From: Minisyncoccota bacterium
Lineage (GTDB): Bacteria > Patescibacteriota > Minisyncoccia > Minisyncoccales > Minisyncoccaceae
Direction: 5' to 3'
Length of the DNA stretch: 64,000 nt
Assembly: GCA_028692555.1 (NCBI GenBank)
Contig: JAQUXE010000001.1
Coordinates: 3,864-67,863 of the forward strand
Under the pieces are notes generated by a model that was not told the origin of the DNA, searched no databases, and saw only the letters and a list, made by a program, of their open reading frames with translations. This document shows positions 40,935 through 48,769 of the stretch, piece after piece (positions within the stretch are counted from its first letter, which is position 1; the number at the start of each line of letters is the position of its first letter). Made by a program: the position numbers and the translations under genes.

Positions 40935-41552
40935 TTATTTTCTAATTATTACAAATCTATATTCTCCAAATTGATCTTTAAAAAACTCCCCCTCTTTGAT
41001 TTCCTCTTTTTGCTGAGGATCAAACTCCATTATAGCATAACCATCATCATTTAAATAATTCTTAGCTTCGCCAAGAAACTTGTTTATCGTTTCCATTCCA
41101 TCTCCCCCTGAGAAAAGAGCGATATGAGGCTCGTACTCCAAAACATCGCTACCAACCTCATTAATTCTATTTATTGCAACATAAGGTGGATTAGCTAATA
41201 TATAATCATATTTTTCATTAATTCCAGAAAAAATATCTGTTTTAATTATCTTATATCTACTGCTATTAATGTCACTACAATTAATCTTAATTTGCTCTAA
41301 AAAAGAATCTTCAATTTCTCCAAAATGACAAACTGAATCTTTAATATTTTTTAATACCGCTACACCGACACAACCTGAACCAGAAAATAAATCGAGACAT
41401 TTTATTTTTCCATGATCTTGATTAATAAACCATTTGACCCAATGTTCAGTTTCTGGCCTAGGAATCAATGGTCTTTTTGATAAATCAATTTTAATTCCTA
41501 AGAATTCCTTAAAACCTTTTTTGTATTCTTCTGGTATTTCCATTTTAAACAA
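40935..41552 (-). CDS. prmC: short PrmC/HemK-type glutamine methyltransferase
   Basis: The family methylates the GGQ glutamine of release factors. Visible are PLIPRPETEHWV, the SAM motif DLFSGSGCVGVA, and the catalytic NPPYV (about 118-122). At 205 residues it lacks most of the N-terminal five-helix domain seen in the usual 280-residue enzyme, keeping only the last segment before PRPETE. Reduced PrmC forms seem plausible in small genomes; activity is not certain. It overlaps the PAP2-like gene by 8 nt. Confidence 0.85.
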   Translation of the reverse strand: MFKMEIPEEYKKGFKEFLGIKIDLSKRPLIPRPETEHWVKWFINQDHGKIKCLDLFSGSGCVGVAVLKNIKDSVCHFGEIEDSFLEQIKINCSDINSSRYKIIKTDIFSGINEKYDYILANPPYVAINRINEVGSDVLEYEPHIALFSGGDGMETINKFLGEAKNYLNDDGYAIMEFDPQQKEEIKEGEFFKDQFGEYRFVIIRK

Positions 41553-41979
41553 TAAGAAGAGAGCAAATTATTCCAATAATAATTCCACTTGATATTTCTA
41601 GTGCTGAATGTCCTAAAATCTCTTTTAGTTTATCAAAGTCCTCGCTACCTTCTCCGATCTTTTCTATTATTTTATTTAGCGACTGCGCTTGTTTTCCTGC
41701 TGCCCCTCTAATAACTTTAGCATCGTAAACTATGAAAAAGGCAAGTATTGTTGCAACTGCAAAGATGGCTGAATCAAACCCCTCTACTATTGCAACTCCA
41801 ACAACTAAAGCAGAAACAACTGCGCTATGTGATGATGGAAAATTACCTGGCAAAGAATAAAGTCCCCACCTAAACTTTTTTTGCTTATAAGCCAAAATAA
41901 AAGCCTTTATTGTTTGAGCAATAAACCATGCCAATATGCAAGAAATTAAAACTTTATTAATTATTAAATAATCATTCAT
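41545..41979 (-). CDS. divergent PAP2-like membrane protein (DUF212/COG1963)
   Basis: The 144-residue membrane protein has the motif GNFPSSHSAVVSALVVG and IVYDAKVIRGAAGKQAQSLN, both typical of the DUF212 branch of PAP2 phosphatases, then GHSALEISSGIIIG. The SH pair in PSSHSA could be catalytic. Given the nearby uppP, a lipid-phosphate role is reasonable but not shown. Overlaps its neighbours on both sides by 8 nt. Confidence 0.88.
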   Translation of the reverse strand: MNDYLIINKVLISCILAWFIAQTIKAFILAYKQKKFRWGLYSLPGNFPSSHSAVVSALVVGVAIVEGFDSAIFAVATILAFFIVYDAKVIRGAAGKQAQSLNKIIEKIGEGSEDFDKLKEILGHSALEISSGIIIGIICSLLIV

Positions 41980-42196
41980 ATTTTATATCAAAAATCTTAT
42001 TACTTTCCTTAAATCCTTTTATTATTTTAACCTTATGCTGAGGTAAATCAAAGTATTCTGCCAATAATTCTATTATTCTTTTATTAGCCATATTTCTTTG
42101 TGCCTCTGCTTTTACAAAAACTTCGAAACTATCTTCATTCTTCTTAACAACTTTATCTTCTTTTGACAATGTGCTTGCCTTCACTTTAATCAACAT
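41972..42196 (-). CDS. YggU/DUF167 family protein
   Basis: Starting at MLIKVKASTLSKEDK (42196; a longer in-frame start at 42214 would overlap the UDG gene further), the 74-residue protein has the DUF167 beta-alpha pattern with NMANKRIIELLAEYFDLPQHKVKIIKG. The function of the family is unknown. It overlaps the UDG gene by 11 nt and the PAP2-like gene by 8 nt. Confidence 0.85.
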   Translation of the reverse strand: MLIKVKASTLSKEDKVVKKNEDSFEVFVKAEAQRNMANKRIIELLAEYFDLPQHKVKIIKGFKESNKIFDIKYE

Positions 42197-42734
42197 ATTT
42201 CTTAATAATTTCAAAATCTTTCTTAAGCTCTCCTTTTTTACTAGAATTGTATATCGCTACCGCAGGATGATAAAGCGGAATAAAAATATATTTTCCTTTA
42301 AAGACAGTGCCATGAAGATTGCCTATTGTTTCTTTGTTTTCAATTCCAAGATTATTCATCATGAAATTCATTGAATGCCTCCCTAAAGAACAAACTACTT
42401 TTGGTTTAATAATTTCAATTTGTCTTTCAATATATCCCTTACAACATTCAATTTCGCTGTCTTTTGGATCCCTGTTCTTAGGCGGCCTACATTTTACTAT
42501 ATTAGTGATATAAACATCTTCTCTTTTAAGTTCAATGTGATTTAATAATTCGTTCAAAAAATCACCAGACCTTCCGCAAAAAGGAACTCCCGTGGCATCT
42601 TCTTTTGCCCCAGGAGCTTCTCCTATAAAAATTATTTTAGCATTATAACTTCCTTGTCCAATAACAGGAATATTTCTTTCTTGATATAAAGAACATTTCT
42701 TGCAAGCCAAGACATCTTCTTTAATCTTTTCCAT
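42186..42734 (-). CDS. type 4 uracil-DNA glycosylase (4Fe-4S)
   Basis: Removes uracil from DNA. The 182-residue protein has four cluster ligands by position, C11, C14, C82 and C98 (C97 adjacent), the GEAPGAKEDATGVPFCG active-site loop and the HPAVAIYN leucine-loop motif. These match the thermophile-type, family 4 glycosylases (UdgA). It follows the FKBP gene on the opposite side by 2 nt, reading into the DUF167 gene. Confidence 0.95.
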   Translation of the reverse strand: MEKIKEDVLACKKCSLYQERNIPVIGQGSYNAKIIFIGEAPGAKEDATGVPFCGRSGDFLNELLNHIELKREDVYITNIVKCRPPKNRDPKDSEIECCKGYIERQIEIIKPKVVCSLGRHSMNFMMNNLGIENKETIGNLHGTVFKGKYIFIPLYHPAVAIYNSSKKGELKKDFEIIKKYVD

Positions 42735-42735
42735 T

Positions 42736-43206
42736 TTAGTTAATTGCTAAAAGCTCTACTTCAAAAGTTAAAACTGCATTGGGTGGTATTACTCCAGAAA
42801 TACCTCTCTCGCCATAAGCATATTCTGGCTGAATTATAAGTTTTCTTTTTTCTCCAACCTTCATTCCTTCCATACCCTTTTCCCAGCCCTGAATTACTCG
42901 ACCAGCCCCTAAGGCAAAAACAAAAGGAGATCCCCTATCAACGCTTGAATCAAATTTAGTTCCATCTTCTAATGTCCCCGTATAATGAACTGTTAAGTTA
43001 TCACCTACTTTTGATTCTACTCCACTTCCTTCAATAATTGTTTCTATTTTTATCATATCTTTTTGATTATTATTTATTACTTCTGTTATATCTCCTTTTA
43101 GTAAATTATTATTTCCTGCTGATGTTTCTTCGCCTATTGAAGAAATGTAAAAAACACCAATAAGTATTAGTCCTGTAACTATTAATAATGTAACCTTGTC
43201 ATTCAT
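42736..43206 (-). CDS. FKBP-type peptidyl-prolyl isomerase, membrane anchored
   Basis: A 156-residue protein with an N-terminal membrane helix (about 6-22), a linker, and an FKBP domain: [50 protein letters not shown] and [16 protein letters not shown]. It probably folds proteins on the outer face of the membrane. It heads toward the UDG gene and is linked to DUF3298 by TAATATG. Confidence 0.94.
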   Translation of the reverse strand: MNDKVTLLIVTGLILIGVFYISSIGEETSAGNNNLLKGDITEVINNNQKDMIKIETIIEGSGVESKVGDNLTVHYTGTLEDGTKFDSSVDRGSPFVFALGAGRVIQGWEKGMEGMKVGEKRKLIIQPEYAYGERGISGVIPPNAVLTFEVELLAIN

Positions 43207-43207
43207 A

Positions 43208-43927
43208 TTATTTTATAAAATTAGAATCTATAATATTTTTAATTTCTTCAAAATAGATTTCAATCACAATTGTTCCTTCAGCATAACTAGCAACTTGGTA
43301 TGGTGGAAAATAAATAATTAAAGAATCTCTTGCGATTGAGAATCTTTCGTAATTCTCTTTTTGACTTGGATCTATTCCACTATTGACCCAATCTTCATCA
43401 TAAAAACTTCCAAATTTTTGTAGTAGCTTTTCTTTTACCACTTGAGAAAATGCCTCCATATCCAGAACAACGTCTTGTAAATCATACATCTCTCCAGTTC
43501 TTATATCATATGTTTGCGTAATAGTGTCAACATATCCATGAGCTCCCCCTGAATACGTTGATACTGTAAAAGCATAACTTTTAATATCTTCTGAGAAGCT
43601 TTCAATATAATAATCAGCATCAAAAATAAATCTTCTATTCTCAATATCTGGTATAAATTCTGCATTTTCTTCTGCAACCTCCTTAAAGCTTTCGATTTGG
43701 CCCAATAGTAATTCATTGAAATTCTCATTAATACCCTTATTAACAATTGGATACCTTGCTAGGATATTATAAATATTGCTTTGACTTAGAATATATGCTT
43801 CTTTTTCAAAAAGAACAGTTACTACTTCTCCACTCTTTATAACTTCTTCTTTCTTTTCTTGATTAAAATAAATAAAAATATTTATTGACAATAAGATAAC
43901 GATTAATATTGCAATAAACTTTTTCAT
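43208..43927 (-). CDS. DUF3298/RsiV-like extracytoplasmic protein
   Basis: The 239-residue protein has an N-terminal membrane helix (about 3-20) and a domain with [22 protein letters not shown] followed by [19 protein letters not shown], the pattern of DUF4163/DUF3298 as in the RsiV ectodomain. A lysozyme-sensor function is known only for RsiV itself and cannot be assumed. Linked to SIMPL and FKBP by TAATATG junctions on both sides. Confidence 0.85.
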   Translation of the reverse strand: MKKFIAILIVILLSINIFIYFNQEKKEEVIKSGEVVTVLFEKEAYILSQSNIYNILARYPIVNKGINENFNELLLGQIESFKEVAEENAEFIPDIENRRFIFDADYYIESFSEDIKSYAFTVSTYSGGAHGYVDTITQTYDIRTGEMYDLQDVVLDMEAFSQVVKEKLLQKFGSFYDEDWVNSGIDPSQKENYERFSIARDSLIIYFPPYQVASYAEGTIVIEIYFEEIKNIIDSNFIK

Positions 43928-43928
43928 A

Positions 43929-44732
43929 TTACTTAATATTGTATAAAATATTTACCCTTGCTTCAACTTTGTTTTCCCTCACAACAATTTCCATATTTGC
44001 CCCAGATCCGGTTGTTGGACCATCGGAGAATAAAATCTCAGGAATATCATATTCTTCAGTAAAACTAAATGCATTACCAATTCTTATTCCTAATAATGTT
44101 GCAATCTCTGAAGCCTTTTTCTTAGCATCTTCTATTGCTAACTTTCTTGCTTCGTCTTTTACTTTTTCTTGATCACCAATAATAAACTTTAAATTACTCA
44201 CCTGACTTGCTCCTGCATCAATTGATCCCTGTATTACTCTTCCGATACTATCGCTATCTTTAATAACAACCTCTAATGATTCTACTGCTTCATAAGCAAC
44301 AATTACACGCCTTCCATTTGGATAAGCTGTTAAATCAACCCCTGTAGTCTGCCATTGATACTTAGGATAAATATTGAAGTCAAGAACTTTGAAGTCATCT
44401 TCGCTTATCCCTTGTCTTTTCAAAAAGTCAGTTACTCTATTAATTTTTTCTCTGTTTTTATTAAGAGCAGAGCCAATTGTGCTTTCTTCTGTGATTGCAG
44501 TAAAAGAAGCCACGGCAGTATCAGGAGTTATGTAAACAATTCCGCTACCAACTACTTCGATCTTGCCATCTCCTTGCTCTACTCCGATATATTTAGTTTC
44601 TTTTGATAAGTTTTGAATTCCAAAAAACAAATATATTATTCCAAGACAAAGAAGAACAATCAATATTATTGTTAGAGCTTTGAACATTGGGTTCTCCATT
44701 TTTGCTTCTTTTTCAAAATATTGTGATTCCAT
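43929..44732 (-). CDS. SIMPL-domain (DUF541) envelope protein
   Basis: The 267-residue protein has one membrane helix (about 18-36) and an external SIMPL domain: GKIEVVGSGIVYITPDTAVASF, then QGISEDDFKVLDFNIYPKY and the paired ARKLAIEDAKKKASEIATLLG segment. The family is found in many bacterial envelopes and its role is poorly known. First of three envelope genes (SIMPL, DUF3298, FKBP) on one transcript. Confidence 0.88.
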   Translation of the reverse strand: MESQYFEKEAKMENPMFKALTIILIVLLCLGIIYLFFGIQNLSKETKYIGVEQGDGKIEVVGSGIVYITPDTAVASFTAITEESTIGSALNKNREKINRVTDFLKRQGISEDDFKVLDFNIYPKYQWQTTGVDLTAYPNGRRVIVAYEAVESLEVVIKDSDSIGRVIQGSIDAGASQVSNLKFIIGDQEKVKDEARKLAIEDAKKKASEIATLLGIRIGNAFSFTEEYDIPEILFSDGPTTGSGANMEIVVRENKVEARVNILYNIK

Positions 44733-44751
44733 TTTTTTTATTTAATTATTA

Positions 44752-45078
44752 TTAACTAATCTTTGAGCCTATTTTAATTTCTTTATCTGTTCCTAACAAT
44801 GACAAGCTCTCACCGTCCTTAACTGCTAGGATCATTCCCTCACTATCGAATCCCATTATTTTCTTAGGAGAAAGATTAACCACTACTGCAACAACCTTAT
44901 CAATTAATTCTTCTGGAGTATAAAATTCTCCTATTCCTGCTAATACTTGCTTTTTATCTTCGCCCAAATCAACTATTGTTTTAATAATCTTAGTTGAACC
45001 TTCAACTTTTTCTGCTTCAATAATTTTACCAATCCTTAAGTCTATTTTAATAAAATCTTCAAAATTAATTATTTCCAT
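44752..45078 (-). CDS. stand-alone tRNA-binding (EMAPII/OB) domain protein
   Basis: The 108-residue OB-fold protein has IDLRIGKIIEAEKVEGSTKI, KQVLAGIGEFYTPEEL and SPKKIMGFDSEGMILA. These are the hallmarks of the C-terminal dimerisation domain of methionyl-tRNA synthetase, and of Trbp111 and CsaA-like proteins. Here it is a separate gene and may act as an accessory to MetRS or as a tRNA chaperone. It lies 24 nt downstream of uvrC. Confidence 0.92.
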   Translation of the reverse strand: MEIINFEDFIKIDLRIGKIIEAEKVEGSTKIIKTIVDLGEDKKQVLAGIGEFYTPEELIDKVVAVVVNLSPKKIMGFDSEGMILAVKDGESLSLLGTDKEIKIGSKIS

Positions 45079-45102
45079 ATAGTTATTTTAACATTAAAAA
45101 TA

Positions 45103-46281
45103 TCAAGAGGTCAACTTCTTTCTCTTAATTTGTCTTTGGTAATTAATTGCAAATCTATGTGCCTCATCTCTCACTTTAATTAATAATTCTTTATTATAAT
45201 CTTTAACCTCGGTGATTATTTCATCTTTCTTTCTGTCTTTACCCTTAGCAATTCCTACTACAGGAATATTTTTAATAACATTCTTAACAGCAGATATTTG
45301 CGGCTTGCCTCCGTCAATTAGTATTATATCAGGATACTTCCATTCTTTATGATTAAATCTTCTTTCTATTATCTCTCTAATACAACCTACATCACTTTGA
45401 TTTTTAACATTTTTAATTTTAAACTTTTTGTATTCCTTTTTAATTGCTTTGCCATTTTCAAAAACAACCATGCTCCCAACCATTACTTCGTCTCCCAAGT
45501 TTGAAATATCATAACCCTCTATTCTTTCAATTGACTTTCTTTTAATATCTTCAATAAAGCTCTTATCTAATAGAGAAAAATCGACTATTTTTTGAAGTGC
45601 TTTAATTTGATCTCTTATTCTTATCGCTTCTTCAAATTGATTGTCTTTAGAATATTGCTTCATCTGTTTTTCAAGAGAGGCCATCAAACTTTTCTTTTTT
45701 CCTCTTAAGAAAAGAATTAGTGGTTTAATAACTCTCTTATCATAAGCACTCCTTGTTATCTCACCAGTACAAACCCCTAAACATCTTTTAAGATTATAAT
45801 CAAAACAAGGCCTTTTTTGATTAGGACCACATCTTGATATAGAGAACAAGGAGTGCAATATTTTTAGAACTTCGGATATCTTTCCTTCTGCATAAGGACC
45901 AAAAGCATATTTATAATCTTTAATCTTTAAGTTTCTTTCTCTAACTGCTAACAACTTAGGAAAACTATCTTTTGTAATTACTAAATAGTTCCAACTTTTA
46001 TCATCTTTTTCTTTAACATTGTATTTTGGCTCAAACTCTTTAATATGATTTGCCTCTAAAATAATTGCTTCTAGAACTGAATTAGTTTCTTTCCACTTAA
46101 CCTCATCAACACTATCAATTAAAGTTTCTATTGGTCTAGTCGTTTTTGGATTTAAATAGCTTCTAATTCTATCTCTTAGTGATGTTGCCTTCCCAACATA
46201 GACAAGTTTACCTTTTTGATAAAAAAGATATATCCCTGAAGCTTGTGGTATTTGGTCAATTTTTTCTCTCCAATTTTTCAT
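45103..46281 (-). CDS. uvrC: excinuclease UvrC, short form lacking the HhH end
   Basis: The 392-residue protein has the GIY-YIG nuclease (ASGIYLFYQ ... LVYVGKATSLRDR), the Cys-rich region CGPNQKRPCFDYNLKRCLGVC, the UvrB-interacting UVR segment (QFEEAIRIRDQI) and the RNase-H-like nuclease with IDGGKPQ and the DEAHRFA His. It ends soon after that point, so the C-terminal tandem helix-hairpin-helix of the usual 590-620 residue UvrC is missing. Overlaps uvrA by 26 nt. Confidence 0.94.
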   Translation of the reverse strand: MKNWREKIDQIPQASGIYLFYQKGKLVYVGKATSLRDRIRSYLNPKTTRPIETLIDSVDEVKWKETNSVLEAIILEANHIKEFEPKYNVKEKDDKSWNYLVITKDSFPKLLAVRERNLKIKDYKYAFGPYAEGKISEVLKILHSLFSISRCGPNQKRPCFDYNLKRCLGVCTGEITRSAYDKRVIKPLILFLRGKKKSLMASLEKQMKQYSKDNQFEEAIRIRDQIKALQKIVDFSLLDKSFIEDIKRKSIERIEGYDISNLGDEVMVGSMVVFENGKAIKKEYKKFKIKNVKNQSDVGCIREIIERRFNHKEWKYPDIILIDGGKPQISAVKNVIKNIPVVGIAKGKDRKKDEIITEVKDYNKELLIKVRDEAHRFAINYQRQIKRKKLTS

Positions 46282-48769
46282 TTATTGTTTTTCTTAAATA
46301 ATATCCAGTCCAGCTAGACAATCTTGCAATTTCTTCAGGAGTTCCCTCTCCAACTATTTTCCCACCATTATCACCACCATCTTCTCCCAAATCAATTATC
46401 CAATCAGCACATTTAATAAAGTCCAGGTTATGCTCAATAACCATCACGGTATTTCCCCTATCAACAAGTTTTTGTAAAACCAAAATCAACTTCTTAATAT
46501 CATCATAATGAAGTCCTGTTGTTGGCTCGTCTAACAAATATAGCGTTTTACCAGTGCTTCTTTTGCTTAATTCGCGACCCAATTTAATTCTTTGTGATTC
46601 TCCGCCGGACAATGTAGTAGCACTTTGACCTAGTGTTAAATAACCAAGACCAACATCATTAAGAACTTTTAACTTGTCATTAATTAATGGAATATCCTTA
46701 AAGAACTTTTCAGCTTCTTCTATTGTCATTTCTAAAACCTCTGCAATATTCTTATTCTTATAATGAACTGCGAGCGTCTCCTTATTAAACCTCTTGCCCT
46801 TACAAAAATCACACATAATTTCTACATTAGGCAAGAAGTGCATTTCAATTTCCATCGTGCCCCTGCCTTGGCAATTTTCACATCGCCCCCCAGCAACATT
46901 AAAACTAAATCTTCCTGACTTGTAGCCCTTCATTCTCGCCTCTGGAGTTGAAGCAAAAAGATTTCTAATTTCATCATATGCTTTGGTATAAGTTGCTGGG
47001 TTAGAACGAGGAGATTTGCCAATCATTGACTGATCCATCTTAATTATTCTATCAATATATTCAATGTTTTTAATTTCTTTTACTTTAATGTCTCTTTTAA
47101 AGTGATTTAATTTGCCCGTAACATAGTTATAAACAATATCATTCATTAAAGTTGATTTACCTGAGCCAGAAACACCAGTAAGGCAAACTAATTTACCTAA
47201 TGGAATATTTGTACTTATATTTTTTAAATTATTTTCAAAAGCACCAATAACTTTTAATTGCGGAGTAGTTTTTGAAATTTCCCTTCTTTTACTAGGCGTC
47301 TCAATCACCTCTTCTCTTCTTAAGTACTTCCCTGTTAGTGATTTACTTTCTCCTTTTAATAGTTCTTTAACTTCACCGTTAAACATAATCTGCCCACCAT
47401 TTTTACCTGCTCTTGGTCCAAAATCAACAATCCAGTCGCTAGCTAAAATTGTATCTTCATCGTGCTCAACAACAATTATGGTGTTTCCCATATCGCACAA
47501 GTTCCTTAATGTTTTAACAAGTAATTCGTTATCTCTTTGATGAAGCCCTATCGTTGGCTCATCTAAAACATAAAGAGCGCCGACTAATTTTGTTCCTACT
47601 TGAGAAGCAAGACGTATCCTTTGAGCTTCGCCTCCTGACAAGGTTCCTGATTTTCTGTTTAATTTAATATATTGAAGACCAACATCAATTAAGAATTGCA
47701 ATCTATTAATTATTTCTTTTAAAATTACATCGGCAATTTCTTTCTCTTTTTTACTAATCTTTAAATTATTAAAAAACTCTAACGCTTTATCAATTGTCAT
47801 ATCAGTTGTTTCCCATATGTTTTTATCTCCCACCTTAATGCTTAGCGCATTCTTGTTTAATCTTTTACCATCACAAACGCTACAAGGAATTGAGCTATAA
47901 ATATTTTCTATTCCTAGGCCATTACAAGCTTCGCAATATCCATAAGGACTATTAAAACTAAATAGACGAGGTTCAATTTCTGGAAAACTAAAACCACACT
48001 GAGGACAAGAGTATTGTGTGCTAAATATTTGCTCTTCTTTGTTGGGAAAAATAATGGTGCATAATCCATCAGACATATCTATTGCTGTTTCTATCGCTTC
48101 ACTTAATCTAAAATCAAAATCATCGTCAATTTTAGAATAACTTATTTTATCAATTACTATTTCTATATTATGTTTAACTTCTTTTTTAATTAATATTTTT
48201 TGCTTCAAGCTTTTTTCTTTGCCATCAATTCTAACGCTACTAAATCCTGACTCATAGAGATCTTGAAGCATTTGATAATACTCCCCCTTTCTTCCTCTTA
48301 CAACGGGAGACAAAATAATCAATTCTCCCTCGGAGGGAAGCGATTCTTTTGTTCTTTTAAATATTTCGTCATCAGTTACTTTTTCAATTTCAATTCCACA
48401 ATTAGGACAAAATGGTTTTCCAATTCTAGCGAATAAAACTCTTAAATAGTCATATATTTCTGTAATTGTTGCTACTGTTGAGCGAGGATTACTACTATGT
48501 GCTTTTTGACTAATTGATATAGCTGGAGATAAACCTTCAATTTCATCAACATCTGGCTTACTCATGCCACCTAAAAATTGTCTTGCATAAGAAGAAAGAG
48601 ATTCAATATACCTTCTTTGCCCTTCTGCAAAAATAGTATCAAAAGCTAAACTAGTTTTTCCTGAACCAGATAAGCCAGTAAAAACAATCATTTTATTTCT
48701 GGGCATCTCAAGAGATATATTTTTCAAATTATGCTCTCTTGCTCCTTTTATTATTATTCTCTCTTGCAT
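46256..48769 (-). CDS. uvrA: excinuclease UvrA, short form without the insertion domain
   Basis: The 837-residue damage sensor has both ABC ATPases (GLSGSGKTSLAFDTIFAEGQ and GVSGSGKSTLMND), both LSGGE signatures, and the UvrB-binding region with GRKGEYYQMLQDLYE. Between YCEACNGLG and PCSVCDGKRL only about seven residues remain, where E. coli UvrA has roughly 110, so the insertion domain is absent. It overlaps uvrB by 41 nt and uvrC by 26 nt, forming a tight uvrBAC operon. Confidence 0.97.
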   Translation of the reverse strand: MQERIIIKGAREHNLKNISLEMPRNKMIVFTGLSGSGKTSLAFDTIFAEGQRRYIESLSSYARQFLGGMSKPDVDEIEGLSPAISISQKAHSSNPRSTVATITEIYDYLRVLFARIGKPFCPNCGIEIEKVTDDEIFKRTKESLPSEGELIILSPVVRGRKGEYYQMLQDLYESGFSSVRIDGKEKSLKQKILIKKEVKHNIEIVIDKISYSKIDDDFDFRLSEAIETAIDMSDGLCTIIFPNKEEQIFSTQYSCPQCGFSFPEIEPRLFSFNSPYGYCEACNGLGIENIYSSIPCSVCDGKRLNKNALSIKVGDKNIWETTDMTIDKALEFFNNLKISKKEKEIADVILKEIINRLQFLIDVGLQYIKLNRKSGTLSGGEAQRIRLASQVGTKLVGALYVLDEPTIGLHQRDNELLVKTLRNLCDMGNTIIVVEHDEDTILASDWIVDFGPRAGKNGGQIMFNGEVKELLKGESKSLTGKYLRREEVIETPSKRREISKTTPQLKVIGAFENNLKNISTNIPLGKLVCLTGVSGSGKSTLMNDIVYNYVTGKLNHFKRDIKVKEIKNIEYIDRIIKMDQSMIGKSPRSNPATYTKAYDEIRNLFASTPEARMKGYKSGRFSFNVAGGRCENCQGRGTMEIEMHFLPNVEIMCDFCKGKRFNKETLAVHYKNKNIAEVLEMTIEEAEKFFKDIPLINDKLKVLNDVGLGYLTLGQSATTLSGGESQRIKLGRELSKRSTGKTLYLLDEPTTGLHYDDIKKLILVLQKLVDRGNTVMVIEHNLDFIKCADWIIDLGEDGGDNGGKIVGEGTPEEIARLSSWTGYYLRKTINEKLERKN

